Source: Arachnia propionica | Lineage (GTDB): Bacteria; Actinomycetota; Actinomycetes; Propionibacteriales; Propionibacteriaceae | Length of the DNA stretch: 64,000 bases | Direction of reading: 5' to 3' | Assembly: GCF_037055325.1 (NCBI RefSeq) | Contig: NZ_CP146373.1 | Coordinates: forward strand, 2,914,001-2,978,000 | Shown: in pieces, positions 28,119 through 37,789 of the stretch | How positions within the stretch are numbered: position 1 is the first letter of the stretch | Layout: every line of letters starts with the position of its first letter | Notes under the pieces: model-generated | The model's database searches: none | Told to the model about the DNA's origin: nothing | The model's input: the letters and a program-made list of their open reading frames with translations, nothing else | Translations under genes and position numbers: made by a program

Positions 28119-28694
28119 ATGCTTCTGAGCGACCGAGACATCCTGGCCGAGGTGACCGAGGGACGGATCGCCCTGGAGCCGTGGGATCCCGCGATGCTCC
28201 AGCCGTCGAGCGTCGACGTGCGCCTCGACCGGTTCTTCCGAGTGTTCGAGAACCATCGCTACCCGCACATCGACCCCGCCGAGGAGCAACCCGAACTGAC
28301 CCGGCTGATCAAGGTCGGCGACGAGGACGCGTTCGTGCTGCACCCGGGCGAGTTCGTGCTCGGTTCGACGTGGGAACAGGTGAGTCTGCCCGCGACAGTG
28401 GCGGCCCGCCTGGAGGGCAAGTCGTCGCTGGGCCGACTGGGATTGCTGACCCACTCCACTGCTGGTTTCATCGACCCGGGGTTCTCCGGTCACGTGACCC
28501 TAGAACTGTCAAACATGGCGACCCTGCCCGTGAAACTGTGGCCGGGAATGAAGATCGGGCAGCTGTGCTTCTTCCGGCTCTCCTCACAGGCCCAGCATCC
28601 GTACGGGTCGAAGGAGTACGGATCCCGCTACCAGGGTCAGCGCGGCCCCACCCCGTCGCGTTCCCACCTGAACTTCCACCGCACCAAGGTGTAA
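28119..28694 (+). CDS. dcd: dCTP deaminase
   Basis: 191 aa, the usual length. It converts dCTP to dUTP, or in the bifunctional form directly to dUMP, for dTMP synthesis. Family sequence is clear: [49 protein letters not shown] with the catalytic Glu region, and [15 protein letters not shown]. It ends in the conserved [16 protein letters not shown] segment. It appears monocistronic, in a core-genome context. Confidence 0.95.
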   Translation: MLLSDRDILAEVTEGRIALEPWDPAMLQPSSVDVRLDRFFRVFENHRYPHIDPAEEQPELTRLIKVGDEDAFVLHPGEFVLGSTWEQVSLPATVAARLEGKSSLGRLGLLTHSTAGFIDPGFSGHVTLELSNMATLPVKLWPGMKIGQLCFFRLSSQAQHPYGSKEYGSRYQGQRGPTPSRSHLNFHRTKV

Positions 28695-28781
28695 TCAAAG
28701 AGCGCCAGGCATCTCGAGGGGCCGGCTCCCGTGGGTCGTGACGACCTCCGGTGCCACCGATGTGGCATATCGCCTCCGGAC

Positions 28782-28833
28782 GTGGATGGGGTATCCGGAA
28801 GATACCGATGATGCTTCCGGATACCCCATCCAC
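28782..28833. repeat. Perfect 20-bp inverted repeat with 12-nt loop
   Basis: Left arm 28782-28801 (GTGGATGGGGTATCCGGAAG) is exactly complementary to right arm 28814-28833. The hairpin sits between dcd (plus) and a convergent secreted-protein gene (minus), 88 and 97 nt from their stops. It may act as a bidirectional terminator, although no T-run follows either arm. Confidence 0.8.
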
Positions 28834-28929
28834 ATGAGTGCGGTGTGTCACCGACGTCGGTGGCCGGGGACAATAGCGCAGGGCTTTGCGTCCGTTCCTC
28901 CGCTCGGCTTCACGGCGCCGGTCATGACA

Positions 28930-30165
28930 TCACTGGGCGACAAGATGGAACGGGTTGATGTCCTGCTTGGCCATGAGGTACCAGGCGGTGGCACCGGTGT
29001 GCAGGCTCGTGTAGTTCACGTCATCGCCACCGGAGTAGCCTTCCTTCGAGTTGGCCTGGATTCCCTTGCCGTCCGCGTTCGGACCGTTCAGCTGTTCCTT
29101 GTGGATGCTGTCCAGATACACGCTGGCCTTCTGCTTGTGCGCCTCCGTGCCGCTGGCCCTCAACGCGAGCGCCATGTGGGCGGTGCCCTCCAGCCAGACC
29201 GTGTCGTCGTTGCGGCTCAGTTCTTCCGGATTGGTGCGCAGGGCGAACCGCACACCGACGATTGGTTGGGCGGGATTGGTGTTGTCGGTTGTTTCGACGT
29301 TGGCGACAGCCCAGTCCAGGGCCCGAGCGTAGGGTTCCGAAAGAAGCGCCAGGTAACCCCAGGACTGCACGTCCTCGGGAACGTACTCGTCCCGGTTGAT
29401 GGTGACGCCATCAGATTCGGTCCCGATGTGGAAACGCCCTTCCTTCTCGTCCCACATGCTCTTGACGAATTCACGGGCCTGCTCGCAGGCCTTGCTCCAC
29501 TTGTCATCATTGGTCAGCTGGTGAAGCATCTCGAACAGACCCACCATGTCGATGTTGTGTTCGGTCGAGTTCCAGGCCATTTTCTCCCCATTGGCCCCGT
29601 AGCCGGCGGTGAAGCCGCCGGTTCCACGGCTGTCGCTGGTTTCCCGCAGCAGCCACTCACCGACGCGCAGCGCACCGTCACGGTACTTCGCATCCTTGGT
29701 GACATGCGCGAGATGGGCAAGCGCCATTCCGGCCCATGCCTGGTTGCCGGCTGCCGTTCCCGTACTCAGGATGTTCGGCACACCATCGGCGTCGAAGAGG
29801 TTCTCGGGCCCGTAGGAGTTTCTCACGCGCCCATCACCTATGGGATCCTTCGCCTGCATTTGCAGGAACGCATCCCCCATGTTCTTCGCCCGCTCGAGGG
29901 AATCGGCGTTGTCCTTGCGGTTGGCGTAGGCAATAATCACCAGCGCGTCGTCATAGATGACGGAGTTGTTCCAGGAATCCAGATGCCCTCCGTGATAACT
30001 CGACGGCAACCGTAGAGCCGGCGCCGCGGCCCACTCATCCATTGCTCCGTCGAGATGTAGGTAGGCGTTGCTGACCGTTTCCTCCTCGGGCGCCGCGCTG
30101 GCGGGAGTGAGCACCGCCAAGGACATGCTCACGGCAGCGGCGAGGATTTTTAAGGCTTTTTTCAT
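28930..30165 (-). CDS. Secreted (alpha/alpha)6-barrel, glycosidase-like protein
   Basis: 411 aa with a clear Sec signal peptide: MKKALKILAAAVSMSLAVL followed by TPASA-A as likely cleavage site. The mature part is built of repeated helical hairpins (GNQAWAGMALAHLAHVTKD, YRDGALRVGEWLLRETSD, TEHNIDMVGLFEMLHQLT, EGTAHMALALRASG), the look of six-hairpin glycosidases and related lyases. Acidic residues in ENLFDADGVPN and STEHNID could be catalytic, but I cannot name a specific family. It stands alone between dcd and the FHA gene. A role in polysaccharide degradation or cell-envelope processing is inference. Confidence 0.75.
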   Translation of the reverse strand: MKKALKILAAAVSMSLAVLTPASAAPEEETVSNAYLHLDGAMDEWAAAPALRLPSSYHGGHLDSWNNSVIYDDALVIIAYANRKDNADSLERAKNMGDAFLQMQAKDPIGDGRVRNSYGPENLFDADGVPNILSTGTAAGNQAWAGMALAHLAHVTKDAKYRDGALRVGEWLLRETSDSRGTGGFTAGYGANGEKMAWNSTEHNIDMVGLFEMLHQLTNDDKWSKACEQAREFVKSMWDEKEGRFHIGTESDGVTINRDEYVPEDVQSWGYLALLSEPYARALDWAVANVETTDNTNPAQPIVGVRFALRTNPEELSRNDDTVWLEGTAHMALALRASGTEAHKQKASVYLDSIHKEQLNGPNADGKGIQANSKEGYSGGDDVNYTSLHTGATAWYLMAKQDINPFHLVAQ

Positions 30166-30751
30166 CAGATTTCCTCACTTTTTCTTTCAAATATTCTTGT
30201 TTTCACATATTCCTGCCAGGCATCGGTGCAGACTGTTGCGCGCCGGATGTGGCGGTGTTACGGAGAGCGGGGGCGGTCGTGGAAGTACCCCGCATAGTGC
30301 AGGGCCGGTCGAGATATTCCTGACACACCTGGTGCCGCTGTCGGCTATAAACGGCGGGCCGTCCCGTGGATACCTGTTTATTTCCCGCATCGGAAACGTC
30401 ATCGAGCAGCACTGGCCGCACCCGGTAACGGCGAATGTGCCGGGAACCACGAGTGTTCACCTCAGATCGCTTCTCAGCCCTGCGGGGACAGCTTTCCCCA
30501 GGAAAACTTGTTGATGTTCAAAATGTGTCAATCCAGGCCGTTCCGGCCCCGCCGGAACGTCGCGCTGCCCACGGTCCCCGGCCTCGTGTTGACGGCCCCG
30601 CGCGACGTGCGTGTGTGCGCAGCGTAACAACGGTGAGGTTCACACGAACCGGGCAGCAACAAAGAAACAACCCGGGTCTGCATCACCCTGCAGCCGGGCA
30701 ACAGATCTGGACGTTCACATCGTGGTGTCGACGCGGCCAGTTTCATATAGA
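30166..30751. other. Non-coding stretch upstream of the secreted-protein gene
   Basis: About 590 bases without a convincing gene. The part next to the minus-strand gene (30166-30215) is AT-rich and probably carries its promoter. Short open frames here lack ribosome sites and protein-like composition. Nothing further was recognised. Confidence 0.5.
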
Positions 30752-30808
30752 ACAAAGCTGGCTGAGTCGGGCCGCAAGAAGCGAGCAGACCGACTCAGCC
30801 AGCTTTGT
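30752..30808 (-). terminator. 19-bp perfect hairpin downstream of FHA gene
   Basis: Arms 30752-30770 (ACAAAGCTGGCTGAGTCGG) and 30790-30808 are exactly complementary, with a 19-nt loop. The hairpin begins 11 nt after the FHA gene stop on the minus strand and is followed by TTCTATATG, so it is a plausible terminator of that gene. Confidence 0.7.
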
Positions 30809-30819
30809 GGGGGGTGGTT

Positions 30820-31812
30820 TCAGCGGGCCTGTTCCACCCGCAGGCTCACACCGTCGCCAAGGTTGAGGACTGTCCCGATCGGGACAGTCACCGATTCGCC
30901 GTTCTCCAGCAGGTATGGCTCCTCACCATTGAGCTGGATGGTGGTGCCATTGGTGGAGCGCAGGTCCGTGACGCGCGCGTCGCTGGGGCCTGCGGGTTCG
31001 ATGAGCAGGTGGCTGCGGGAGATGTCGTTGCCGGGGCTGGGCACGCGCATCAACGATGACCCCATGGGGCCGCGTGCCGCGTCAGGGGCACGCCCGACTA
31101 CCAATCCTCCGACAACATTGGCGAACTCGCCGGTGTTGACTTGCACGCCGATGCCGACGGGGCCGTACTGCTGTGGCTCATCGGCGTAGCCCGCACCGGG
31201 ACGCTGGAACTGGGAGTCTTCGCTGTGGGCAGCCGCCATCTGCTGGGTTTCCGGCATGCTGACGGGCTGCAGCGGCTCCGAAACGGGTTGGGGTTGCTGC
31301 ACGACGGGCTCGGGGAACTGGTGCTCGGCGTCGGGCAACCGCACGAGCTGGTCGGGGTCGGTGGTCAGGTGCAGCGCCGAGGCTCCAACCGCTCCGACGA
31401 CCAACGGCAAGTGAAGAAGCGCGTCGTATTCGAGGACCCCCATGTCGACACGAAGCCCACGGATGGTGCCCAGCGGCGCCTCGTGCCAGGTGAGGGCACC
31501 CGATCCGTCGAGTGCAGTCTGACCCGTCGCCATGTCAACGACGGAGATCCGCCCGCGCGCCAACCCGTGCAGCGACCCTCCATCCCAGACGAAAGCCGCG
31601 AAGTCCGGCATCTGATCCAGGGAATAACCACGCAGCACCTCGAGCAGTGAGGCCAACGAACCGGCTGCCTGCATGTCCGTCCACAGCTGGTTCACGAGTA
31701 CCGACATTTTCGGCGGCGCAGGCTGCATGATCGCAACCAGACGCGGTCCCGCCAGCACCAACCACTGGCCGGGTGTGTAGGTAAGCCGCCAAGGACCCAA
31801 AGGAAGTGACAT
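30820..31812 (-). CDS. FHA-domain protein
   Basis: 330 aa from the ATG at 31812, which has a GGGAG ribosome site 5-6 nt upstream; an earlier in-frame start at 31878 gives an unlikely Arg/Cys-rich extension. The C-terminal ~90 residues are a forkhead-associated domain, a phosphothreonine reader: LVVGRAPDAARG, DISRSHLLIEP, VTDLRSTNGTTI and LNLGDGVSLRV contain the conserved G-R, S-x-x-H and N-G elements. The N-terminal 150 residues (LPLGPWRLTYTPGQWLVLAG) form an unrecognised beta-rich domain, followed by a Pro/Gln-rich linker. FHA proteins of this build usually work with Ser/Thr kinases or type VII secretion, but no such genes are adjacent. Confidence 0.88.
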   Translation of the reverse strand: MSLPLGPWRLTYTPGQWLVLAGPRLVAIMQPAPPKMSVLVNQLWTDMQAAGSLASLLEVLRGYSLDQMPDFAAFVWDGGSLHGLARGRISVVDMATGQTALDGSGALTWHEAPLGTIRGLRVDMGVLEYDALLHLPLVVGAVGASALHLTTDPDQLVRLPDAEHQFPEPVVQQPQPVSEPLQPVSMPETQQMAAAHSEDSQFQRPGAGYADEPQQYGPVGIGVQVNTGEFANVVGGLVVGRAPDAARGPMGSSLMRVPSPGNDISRSHLLIEPAGPSDARVTDLRSTNGTTIQLNGEEPYLLENGESVTVPIGTVLNLGDGVSLRVEQAR

Positions 31813-32028
31813 CACTTCTCCCGTCGTCGATTTGCTTTCAGCGTAACGCCGGAACGCGCACCAACGGAGTCGGAACACCCCCGGGCAGCCAAACAGGATA
31901 CAGAAATTGTCCTGTCAAGCATCTACCGTCAGCAACCCCACGACCGACGTGACCCCCCAGACAGGGCCACCCTAGACGTCGACACGCCCGGCTCGCTGAC
32001 GCTCACCGGGCGCGTCGGGGAGACGTGT

Positions 32029-35000
32029 TCAGGCCTTGGTGATCTTCACCGTGAGACCGAGTTCCGGTTCCTCCGCGGTCGGATCCTCGACATCGCCGTG
32101 TTGCAGGTCGACGGCCAGGACCTCATCGGAGATCAGGTCGGCGTGTTCGCGGATCGCTTGCAGCAGTTCAGCCCCGGCGGCGAGACGCAGAAGGATCCGG
32201 TCGGAGACGTCGAGCCCCGCCGACTTGCGGGCCTCCTGAACCACTCGGATCACCTCACGGGCGCGACCGGCGCGCACCAGCTCGGGGGTCAGCTCCAGGT
32301 CGAGGGCGACGGTCTCGCCCTGCTCGTTGACCACGCTCCAGCCGTCGCGGGGACGTTCGGTGAGCAGCACCTCGTCGGCGGACACCTCCAGCGACTCGCC
32401 GTCGAAATCGATGAGCGACCTGCCGCGTTCCCGCAGTTCCCGGACAAGCCGGGAGGCGTCGGCGGCGGCGATCGCGGCAGCGACCTTCGGGGTGAGTTTC
32501 CCGAACCGTTTACCCAGGGCCCGGAAGTTGCCCTTGGCCGTGTGATCGACGAGATCACCGGCGGAGGTGAACGACGCGATGTCCTGGACGTTCAGCTCGG
32601 AGCGCACCTCGGCGATGAGCTCCGCTGTCAGTTCCGCGAGGGCTGCCGTCGGCACGAGCATCCGTTTGAGCACCTGCCGCACCTTCATGCGCGACTCGGC
32701 GCGGGCCGCGCGCCCCAGTTCCACGATCCGCCGGGCGGTGGCCATCGCTCCCATGAGACCGGCATCGATCAGTGACTCGTCGGCGACAGGCCAGCTGGCC
32801 AGGTGCACCGACTCGGGGCCGGTGGGATCGGTGGCGGCGAACAGGTCCTGCCACACCCGTTCCGTGACGAACGGCATGATCGGGGCCATCAGCCGGGTGA
32901 CGACGTCGAGGGTTTCGTGAAGGGTGGCCAGCGCGCCGGCCTCCCCCGCCCAGAAACGCCGCCGCGAGCGGCGCACGTACCAGTTCGACAGATCGTCGAC
33001 GAAACCGGCGAGCAGCGCACCGGCCTTCTGGGTGTCGAAGTCGTCGAGGGCAGCGGTGACGTCGCGGATCAGTTCGTTGGTGGCCGAGACCAGCCAGCGA
33101 TCGAGGACGTGCCGGTCGGCGACAGCGGGCACCGCGGCGCCCGGCTCCCATCCGGAGGCGCGCGCGTACAGCGACTGGAAGGCGACGGTGTTCCAGTAGG
33201 TCAAAAGCACCTTGCGGACGGTCTCGGCGATCGTCGAGTGCCCGACACGACGAGCCATCCACGGCGACCCGGAGCAGGCCATGAACCAGCGGACCGCGTC
33301 GGCTCCGTGCTGGTCCATGAGCGGGATGGGCTCCAGGATGTTGCCGAAGTGTTTGCTCATCTTACGGCCATCCTCGGCGAGGATGTGACCGAGGCACACG
33401 ACGTTGCGGTAGCTCGACTCGTCGAAGACGAGGGTGCCGACCGCCATCAGCGAGTAGAACCAGCCGCGGGTCTGGTCGATGGCCTCGCAGATGAAATCTG
33501 CCGGGTAGTTGGCCTCCAGTTTCTCCACGGAGCCGGGGGCGTGCGGATAGCCCCACTGCGCGAACGGCATCGACCCGGAGTCGAACCAGGCGTCGATCAC
33601 TTCGGGCACGCGCCGGTAGGTGGCGCCGTCGCGGACGATCTCAACATCGTCGATGAAGGGGCGGTGCGGGTCGAGGTCGGAAAGGTCGCGACCTGCCAGT
33701 TCACCGAGCTCGGCCAGGGAGCCGACGCAGATCAGGTCGGCAGGGTCGTCGACGTTGCGCCAGATCGGCAGTGGCGTGCCCCAGTAGCGGCTGCGCGACA
33801 AGGCCCAGTCGATGTTGTTGTTGAGCCAGTCGCCGTAGCGACCGTGTTTGATCGACTCGGGATACCAGGTGGTGGCCTCGTTCTGCGCCAGCAACTGCTC
33901 CTTGATGCGGGTGGTGCGGATGTACCACGACGGCTGGGCGTAATACAGCAGCGGGGTGTGGCAGCGCCAGCAGTGCGGGTAGGAGTGGAGGTAGTCGAGC
34001 CGACGGAACAGCAGACCGCGTTCCTGGAGGTCGGCGACCAGCGGCGCGTCGGCGTCCTTGAAGAAGACCCCACCAACCAGCTTTACGGCGTCGTCGAAGG
34101 TGCCGTTGGCGCGGATCGGGTTGACGAACGGCAGGTCGTAGGAGCGGCACACGATCATGTCGTCCTCACCGAAGGCGGGCGCCTGGTGCACCAGACCGGT
34201 GCCGTCGGAGGTGGTGACGTAGTCGGCCAGCACGACGTAGTTGGCGGGGGCGGGGAACTCGACGAGTTCGAAGGGACGCTGGTAGTCCCAGCGTTCCATC
34301 TCGGATCCCCTGAACAAGCGACCGCGCGTCCATTCCTCACCCAGCACCGCGTCGAACAGCGGTTCCGCGACCACGAGGCTGCCCTGTTCGGGATGCGTGC
34401 CGACGACGTAGTCGACGTCGGGATGCACCGCGATCGCCGTGTTGGAGACCAGCGTCCAGGGGGTGGTGGTCCACACCAGCAGGTCGGCCTGGCCGGCGAG
34501 CGGCCCGGAGGCGACGGGGAAACGCACGTAGACCGACGGGTCGGTGACGTCCTCGTAGCCCTGCGCGAGTTCGTGATCGGACAAGGTGGTGCCGCAGCGC
34601 GGGCAGTACGGGGCCACCCGGTAGTCCTCCTGAAGGAGGCTCTTGTCGAAGATCTGCTTGAGCGCCCACCACACCGACTGCACGTAGTCGGGGGTCATGG
34701 TGACGTAGGCCTCGTCGAGGTTCACCCAATACCCCATGCGGCGGGTCAGGTCGGCGAAGGCGTCGACGTGCCGCAGCACCGATTCACGACACTTCGCGTT
34801 GAACGGCTCCACCCCGTAGGCCTCGATGTCGGGTTTGCCAGAGAAACCGAGTTCCTTCTCGACGGCGAGTTCGACGGGCAGACCGTGGCAGTCCCAGCCG
34901 GCCTTGCGGTCGACGCGGCGGCCCTGCATCGTCTTGAAACGCGGAAACAGATCCTTGAAGACACGGGCCTCAATGTGGTGCGTCCCAGGCATGCCGTTGG

Positions 35001-35154
35001 CGGTCGGCGGGCCCTCGTAGAAGGTCCACGGATCGCCGTCGCGGGTGTTCTCGAGGGACTTCGCGAACGTGTCGCGCTCGGCCCACAGGGCGATGATCTC
35101 GCGCTCCAGGGCGGGGAAATCAACGGTTGCAGGGACTGCGTTGTAGGAACTCAT
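32029..35154 (-). CDS. ileS: Isoleucyl-tRNA synthetase
   Basis: 1041 aa from the ATG at 35154. Class I synthetase: HIGH-type motif PGTHHIEARVF, zinc-type cysteines (YCPRCGTTLSDHE and HCWRCHTPLL), CP1 editing region (WTTTPWTLVSNTAIAV), the KMSKH loop in GRKMSKHFGN and WFDSGSMPFAQWGYP. The long form with a C-terminal extension matches the eukaryote-like ileS type found in many Actinomycetota. It is preceded by a T-box leader with the T-box core 47-66 nt upstream, so Ile-tRNA charging is expected to control it. An open frame continuing upstream of 35154 runs through the leader and antisense to the next gene and is not coding. Confidence 0.97.
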   Translation of the reverse strand: MSSYNAVPATVDFPALEREIIALWAERDTFAKSLENTRDGDPWTFYEGPPTANGMPGTHHIEARVFKDLFPRFKTMQGRRVDRKAGWDCHGLPVELAVEKELGFSGKPDIEAYGVEPFNAKCRESVLRHVDAFADLTRRMGYWVNLDEAYVTMTPDYVQSVWWALKQIFDKSLLQEDYRVAPYCPRCGTTLSDHELAQGYEDVTDPSVYVRFPVASGPLAGQADLLVWTTTPWTLVSNTAIAVHPDVDYVVGTHPEQGSLVVAEPLFDAVLGEEWTRGRLFRGSEMERWDYQRPFELVEFPAPANYVVLADYVTTSDGTGLVHQAPAFGEDDMIVCRSYDLPFVNPIRANGTFDDAVKLVGGVFFKDADAPLVADLQERGLLFRRLDYLHSYPHCWRCHTPLLYYAQPSWYIRTTRIKEQLLAQNEATTWYPESIKHGRYGDWLNNNIDWALSRSRYWGTPLPIWRNVDDPADLICVGSLAELGELAGRDLSDLDPHRPFIDDVEIVRDGATYRRVPEVIDAWFDSGSMPFAQWGYPHAPGSVEKLEANYPADFICEAIDQTRGWFYSLMAVGTLVFDESSYRNVVCLGHILAEDGRKMSKHFGNILEPIPLMDQHGADAVRWFMACSGSPWMARRVGHSTIAETVRKVLLTYWNTVAFQSLYARASGWEPGAAVPAVADRHVLDRWLVSATNELIRDVTAALDDFDTQKAGALLAGFVDDLSNWYVRRSRRRFWAGEAGALATLHETLDVVTRLMAPIMPFVTERVWQDLFAATDPTGPESVHLASWPVADESLIDAGLMGAMATARRIVELGRAARAESRMKVRQVLKRMLVPTAALAELTAELIAEVRSELNVQDIASFTSAGDLVDHTAKGNFRALGKRFGKLTPKVAAAIAAADASRLVRELRERGRSLIDFDGESLEVSADEVLLTERPRDGWSVVNEQGETVALDLELTPELVRAGRAREVIRVVQEARKSAGLDVSDRILLRLAAGAELLQAIREHADLISDEVLAVDLQHGDVEDPTAEEPELGLTVKITKA

Positions 35155-35164
35155 CGGTACCTCG

Positions 35165-35345
35165 GTTAGTGACTGGACAAACCGGAGGGACGAGCCGGAA
35201 CCCGCGGTACCACCCTCCTTGGACGCGCTGGGCGTCCCACTTGATTGTCGATCGCGGCCGGGTCTAGTGAGCGTGCGCCGTTCTTCCGGCAGCTCCGGGG
35301 TGATGGCCCCATCAATGCCTTGCGATGCGGGAACAAGTATGCGTG
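35165..35345 (-). promoter_or_regulatory. ileS T-box leader (translational type)
   Basis: Minus-strand bases 35220-35201 read AAGGAGGGTGGTACCGCGGG, containing the invariant T-box sequence GGTGGTACCGCGG that pairs with the uncharged tRNA acceptor end. A GGACGC/GCGTCC hairpin precedes it, and a Stem-I-like region with a candidate Ile specifier triplet ATC (35304-35302, in GGGGCCATCACCCC) lies upstream. No terminator stem with a T-run precedes ileS, which fits the actinobacterial class that regulates translation initiation. Confidence 0.88.
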
Positions 35346-35514
35346 AGACATCCGATTCGGGCAATTCGAGGGCTGCCCTTTCTCTGAAGCCGGTTGCACC
35401 AGCACGTAACCTTATCCCTCCCCCAACACCGGTTGAGCCGGGACATGAGGAACGAACACCCCGCCTCGACACCGCATCAAGGGCGCCCGCGCGTGAAACC
35501 TCTAGGATCGACCC

Positions 35515-36630
35515 ATGGCCATTTTCGACATCCCCCTTGAGACCCTCCGCAGGCGGCGCAGCATCAAATGGGCCCGGTTCGCGCCCGACGTGCTGCCGTT
35601 GTTCGTCGCGGAGATGGACGCCAGGCCGGTGCCTGCGGTGGTGGATGTCCTCTCGCGAATGGTCGCCGAGGGTGACACTGGCTACCCGGAGCTGCCCGAC
35701 TATCAGGAGGCATTCGCGTCCTTCGCCTCCGATGTCTGGGACTGGGACATCGATCCGACGACGGTGTCGCTGGCCTGCGACGTCATGACGGGTATGCGGG
35801 AGATGACTCTGGCGACCACGAAACCCGGCGACGCCGTCGTCATCAACCCGCCGATCTACCCGCCGTTCCGGGCGGTCTGCAACGAGACGGGACGCCGCAT
35901 CATCGAGGTCCCCACCACCGAGGCGGGACGCCTGGATCTCGACGCCCTGGAGGTCGCGTTCGAGAAGGAACATCCCGCCGCCTACCTGCTGTGCTCCCCA
36001 CACAATCCGTCGGGGGTGGTGCACACCGCCGAGGAACTCGCTCGGGTGATGGAGCTGGCGAACGCCCACAACGTCGCGGTCATCTGCGACGAGATCCACG
36101 CCCCCCTCTCGGGTGCGGAACACACCCCCCTCCACCAGGTGCCAGGTGGCGAGCGGGCGTTCGTCGTGACGTCGGCGTCGAAATCGTGGAACCTGGCCGG
36201 CCTGAAGGCTGGGTTGATCATCCCAGGTGCGGAGGTCGCAGATGTGGTCAAGGGTCTCAGCGGCTACGTTCCAGAGTCGGCCAGCTACCTCGGGGTGGTG
36301 GCGCATGCGACGGCCCTGACCGAGGGTCGCGACTGGCTGGCGGAGGCCTCCGCGGAGATCCGCGAGAACAAGCAGCACTTCGCCGACGAACTCCACCGCG
36401 CCATTCCGGAGCTGACCTACACGCCCTCGCAGGGCACCTACCTGGCGTGGCTGGACTGCTCCCCTCTGGGCCTCGACCACGCGGGCCAGCATTTCTTCGA
36501 GAAAGCGAAGGTCCGTTTCGGCCAGGGCACCGACTACGCCCCGTCGGCAGCCCAGTTCGTGCGCGTCAACCTGGCGACGTCGAAGGAGATCATCTCCGAG
36601 GCGGTGCACCGGATGGCAGCATCGCTGTAA
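35515..36630 (+). CDS. PatB/MalY-type C-S lyase (cystathionine beta-lyase), PLP aminotransferase class I/II
   Basis: 371 aa. It opens with the MalY/PatB signature (IKWARFAPDVLPLFVAEMD). The cofactor site follows: YLLCSPHNPSGVVH (Asn), VAVICDEIHAPL (Asp) and SASKSWNLAGLKAG with the PLP-binding Lys. The family cleaves cystathionine and related S-conjugates to a thiol, pyruvate and ammonia; some members also act as regulators. It is divergent from ileS and apparently single. Family assignment is secure, the exact substrate is not. Confidence 0.92.
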   Translation: MAIFDIPLETLRRRRSIKWARFAPDVLPLFVAEMDARPVPAVVDVLSRMVAEGDTGYPELPDYQEAFASFASDVWDWDIDPTTVSLACDVMTGMREMTLATTKPGDAVVINPPIYPPFRAVCNETGRRIIEVPTTEAGRLDLDALEVAFEKEHPAAYLLCSPHNPSGVVHTAEELARVMELANAHNVAVICDEIHAPLSGAEHTPLHQVPGGERAFVVTSASKSWNLAGLKAGLIIPGAEVADVVKGLSGYVPESASYLGVVAHATALTEGRDWLAEASAEIRENKQHFADELHRAIPELTYTPSQGTYLAWLDCSPLGLDHAGQHFFEKAKVRFGQGTDYAPSAAQFVRVNLATSKEIISEAVHRMAASL

Positions 36631-36660
36631 CCCCACCTGCCGCCCGATCCCACCGTTGTT

Positions 36661-36774
36661 TCGCTGGCCTTAATCCGGGTTTGCTGGGCTTGTTCACGTT
36701 TGCTGGCCTCACAGCGCAGGCAAACGTGAACAAGGCCAGCAAATAGGTGCTAAGGCCAGCAAACCGACGTGCCA
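36661..36774 (+). repeat. Left inverted repeat flanking an AbiEi/DUF559-like gene
   Basis: The core 36680-36743 is itself a hairpin (TTTGCTGGGCTTGTTCACGT ... AACAAGGCCAGCAAA). It recurs in reverse complement at 37832-37895 with one or two mismatches; similarity extends imperfectly outwards on both sides through GGCCAGCAAA-type motifs. The two copies bracket the gene at 36858-37785. Confidence 0.85.
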
Positions 36775-36857
36775 GAGAACAGCCCCAAGGGAGAGTTTTC
36801 CACAGGCGAAAAACTGGTCCTTGACAGCGCAAAGTCAACGTGGCTTCCAATGGTGGC

Positions 36858-37785
36858 ATGACACGCACAACCCTGTGGACCCACGAGCATCTCACGACCC
36901 TGGGTCTCACCGACGCCCAACTCAAACAGCACCTCCGCGACGGCACGATGGTGCGTCTTAGGCGCGGTGTTTACGCCCCGACGCAGCAGGCGGACGTGTT
37001 CGCGGAGCACCGACGACGAATCCAGGCGGCCGCCATCGACGTTCACGACTCGAGCGTCTTCAGTCACACCTCGGCCGCAGTGCTGCACGACCTACCTGTG
37101 CGCATCGAGTCGTTGCGGGAGGTGACCATGACCCGCCGCACTCCCGGGCATGGCGATCACAGCGACCTTCTCCGGGTCCGTCGCACCGCCATCCACGACG
37201 ACGAGGTCACGCGCATCGCCGGGTTACCGGTGACCACCCTGTCGCGCACGGTGACCGACCTGGCCCGCACGTCGCCCTTCGGGTGGGGTCTCGCGGTGGT
37301 GGACGCCGCCCTGGGTCGCGGTCTCAAGCGCGACTTTCTTCAGGACGAGCTGCACAGGCATCCCCGGCTTCACGGGGTGAGGCAGGCGAGTGCTGGCGCT
37401 CGGCGACGGACGGGCGGAGTCCCCCGCCGAGTCGCTGAGCAGGTTCCACATGCTGCGGGCGGGCATCCCGGCCCCGGAGCTACAGTTCGAGATCTTCGAC
37501 GCGAATGGCGAGTTCGTCGCCCGCACCGATTTCGGCTGGCCCGAGCACGGTCTCGTCGGAGAGGTCGACGGGCGCATCAAGTACCGCGAGCTGCTCAGTC
37601 CCGGCCAGTCCGCGGCGGATGTCGTGATGGCGGAGAAGCGTCGCGAACAACGAATCCGTGCGTGCGGGTACTGGATCGTCCGGTGGGGTTGGCAGGAGGC
37701 CAACGACCAAGCCGCGCTCGCGGCTCTGCTGAACGCCGGTTTCGCGAACACCAGCCCCGTCTGGCCCGCCCGTCGCAGCTCCTGA
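36858..37785 (+). pseudogene. AbiEi-like antitoxin/DUF559-type protein, frameshifted
   Basis: From the ATG at 36858 the first frame encodes an N-terminal winged-helix-like region (TTLGLTDAQLKQHLRDG, RLRRGVYAP) and the typical middle (SHTSAAVLHDLPV, VTTLSRTVTDLARTSPF) of the large actinobacterial 'AbiEi antitoxin N-terminal domain' family. Near 37375-37395 that frame turns into Arg-rich antisense-like sequence. The genuine C-terminal part appears in another frame from about 37390 to 37785: RAESPAESLSRFHMLRAGIP, FEIFDANGEFVARTDFGWPE and LVGEVDGRIKYRELL, a Vsr/DUF559-like nuclease fold. One indel thus separates the halves. It could be a real pseudogene or a sequencing error. It is the only gene between the two long inverted repeats. 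Confidence 0.8.
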
Positions 37786-37789
37786 CCCC

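Noticed and set aside
28738-30015. 425-codon open frame opposite the secreted (alpha/alpha)6 protein
   Set aside because: The minus-strand gene has a signal peptide and helical repeats; the plus-strand frame has neither.
32803-35169. 788-codon open frame antisense to ileS
   Set aside because: Arises from GC-rich third-position bias opposite a certain core gene; no recognisable domain.
35169-36636. Upstream continuation of the ileS frame giving a 1535-residue protein
   Set aside because: It would translate the T-box leader and run antisense to the PatB/MalY gene; ileS homology starts at the ATG at 35154.
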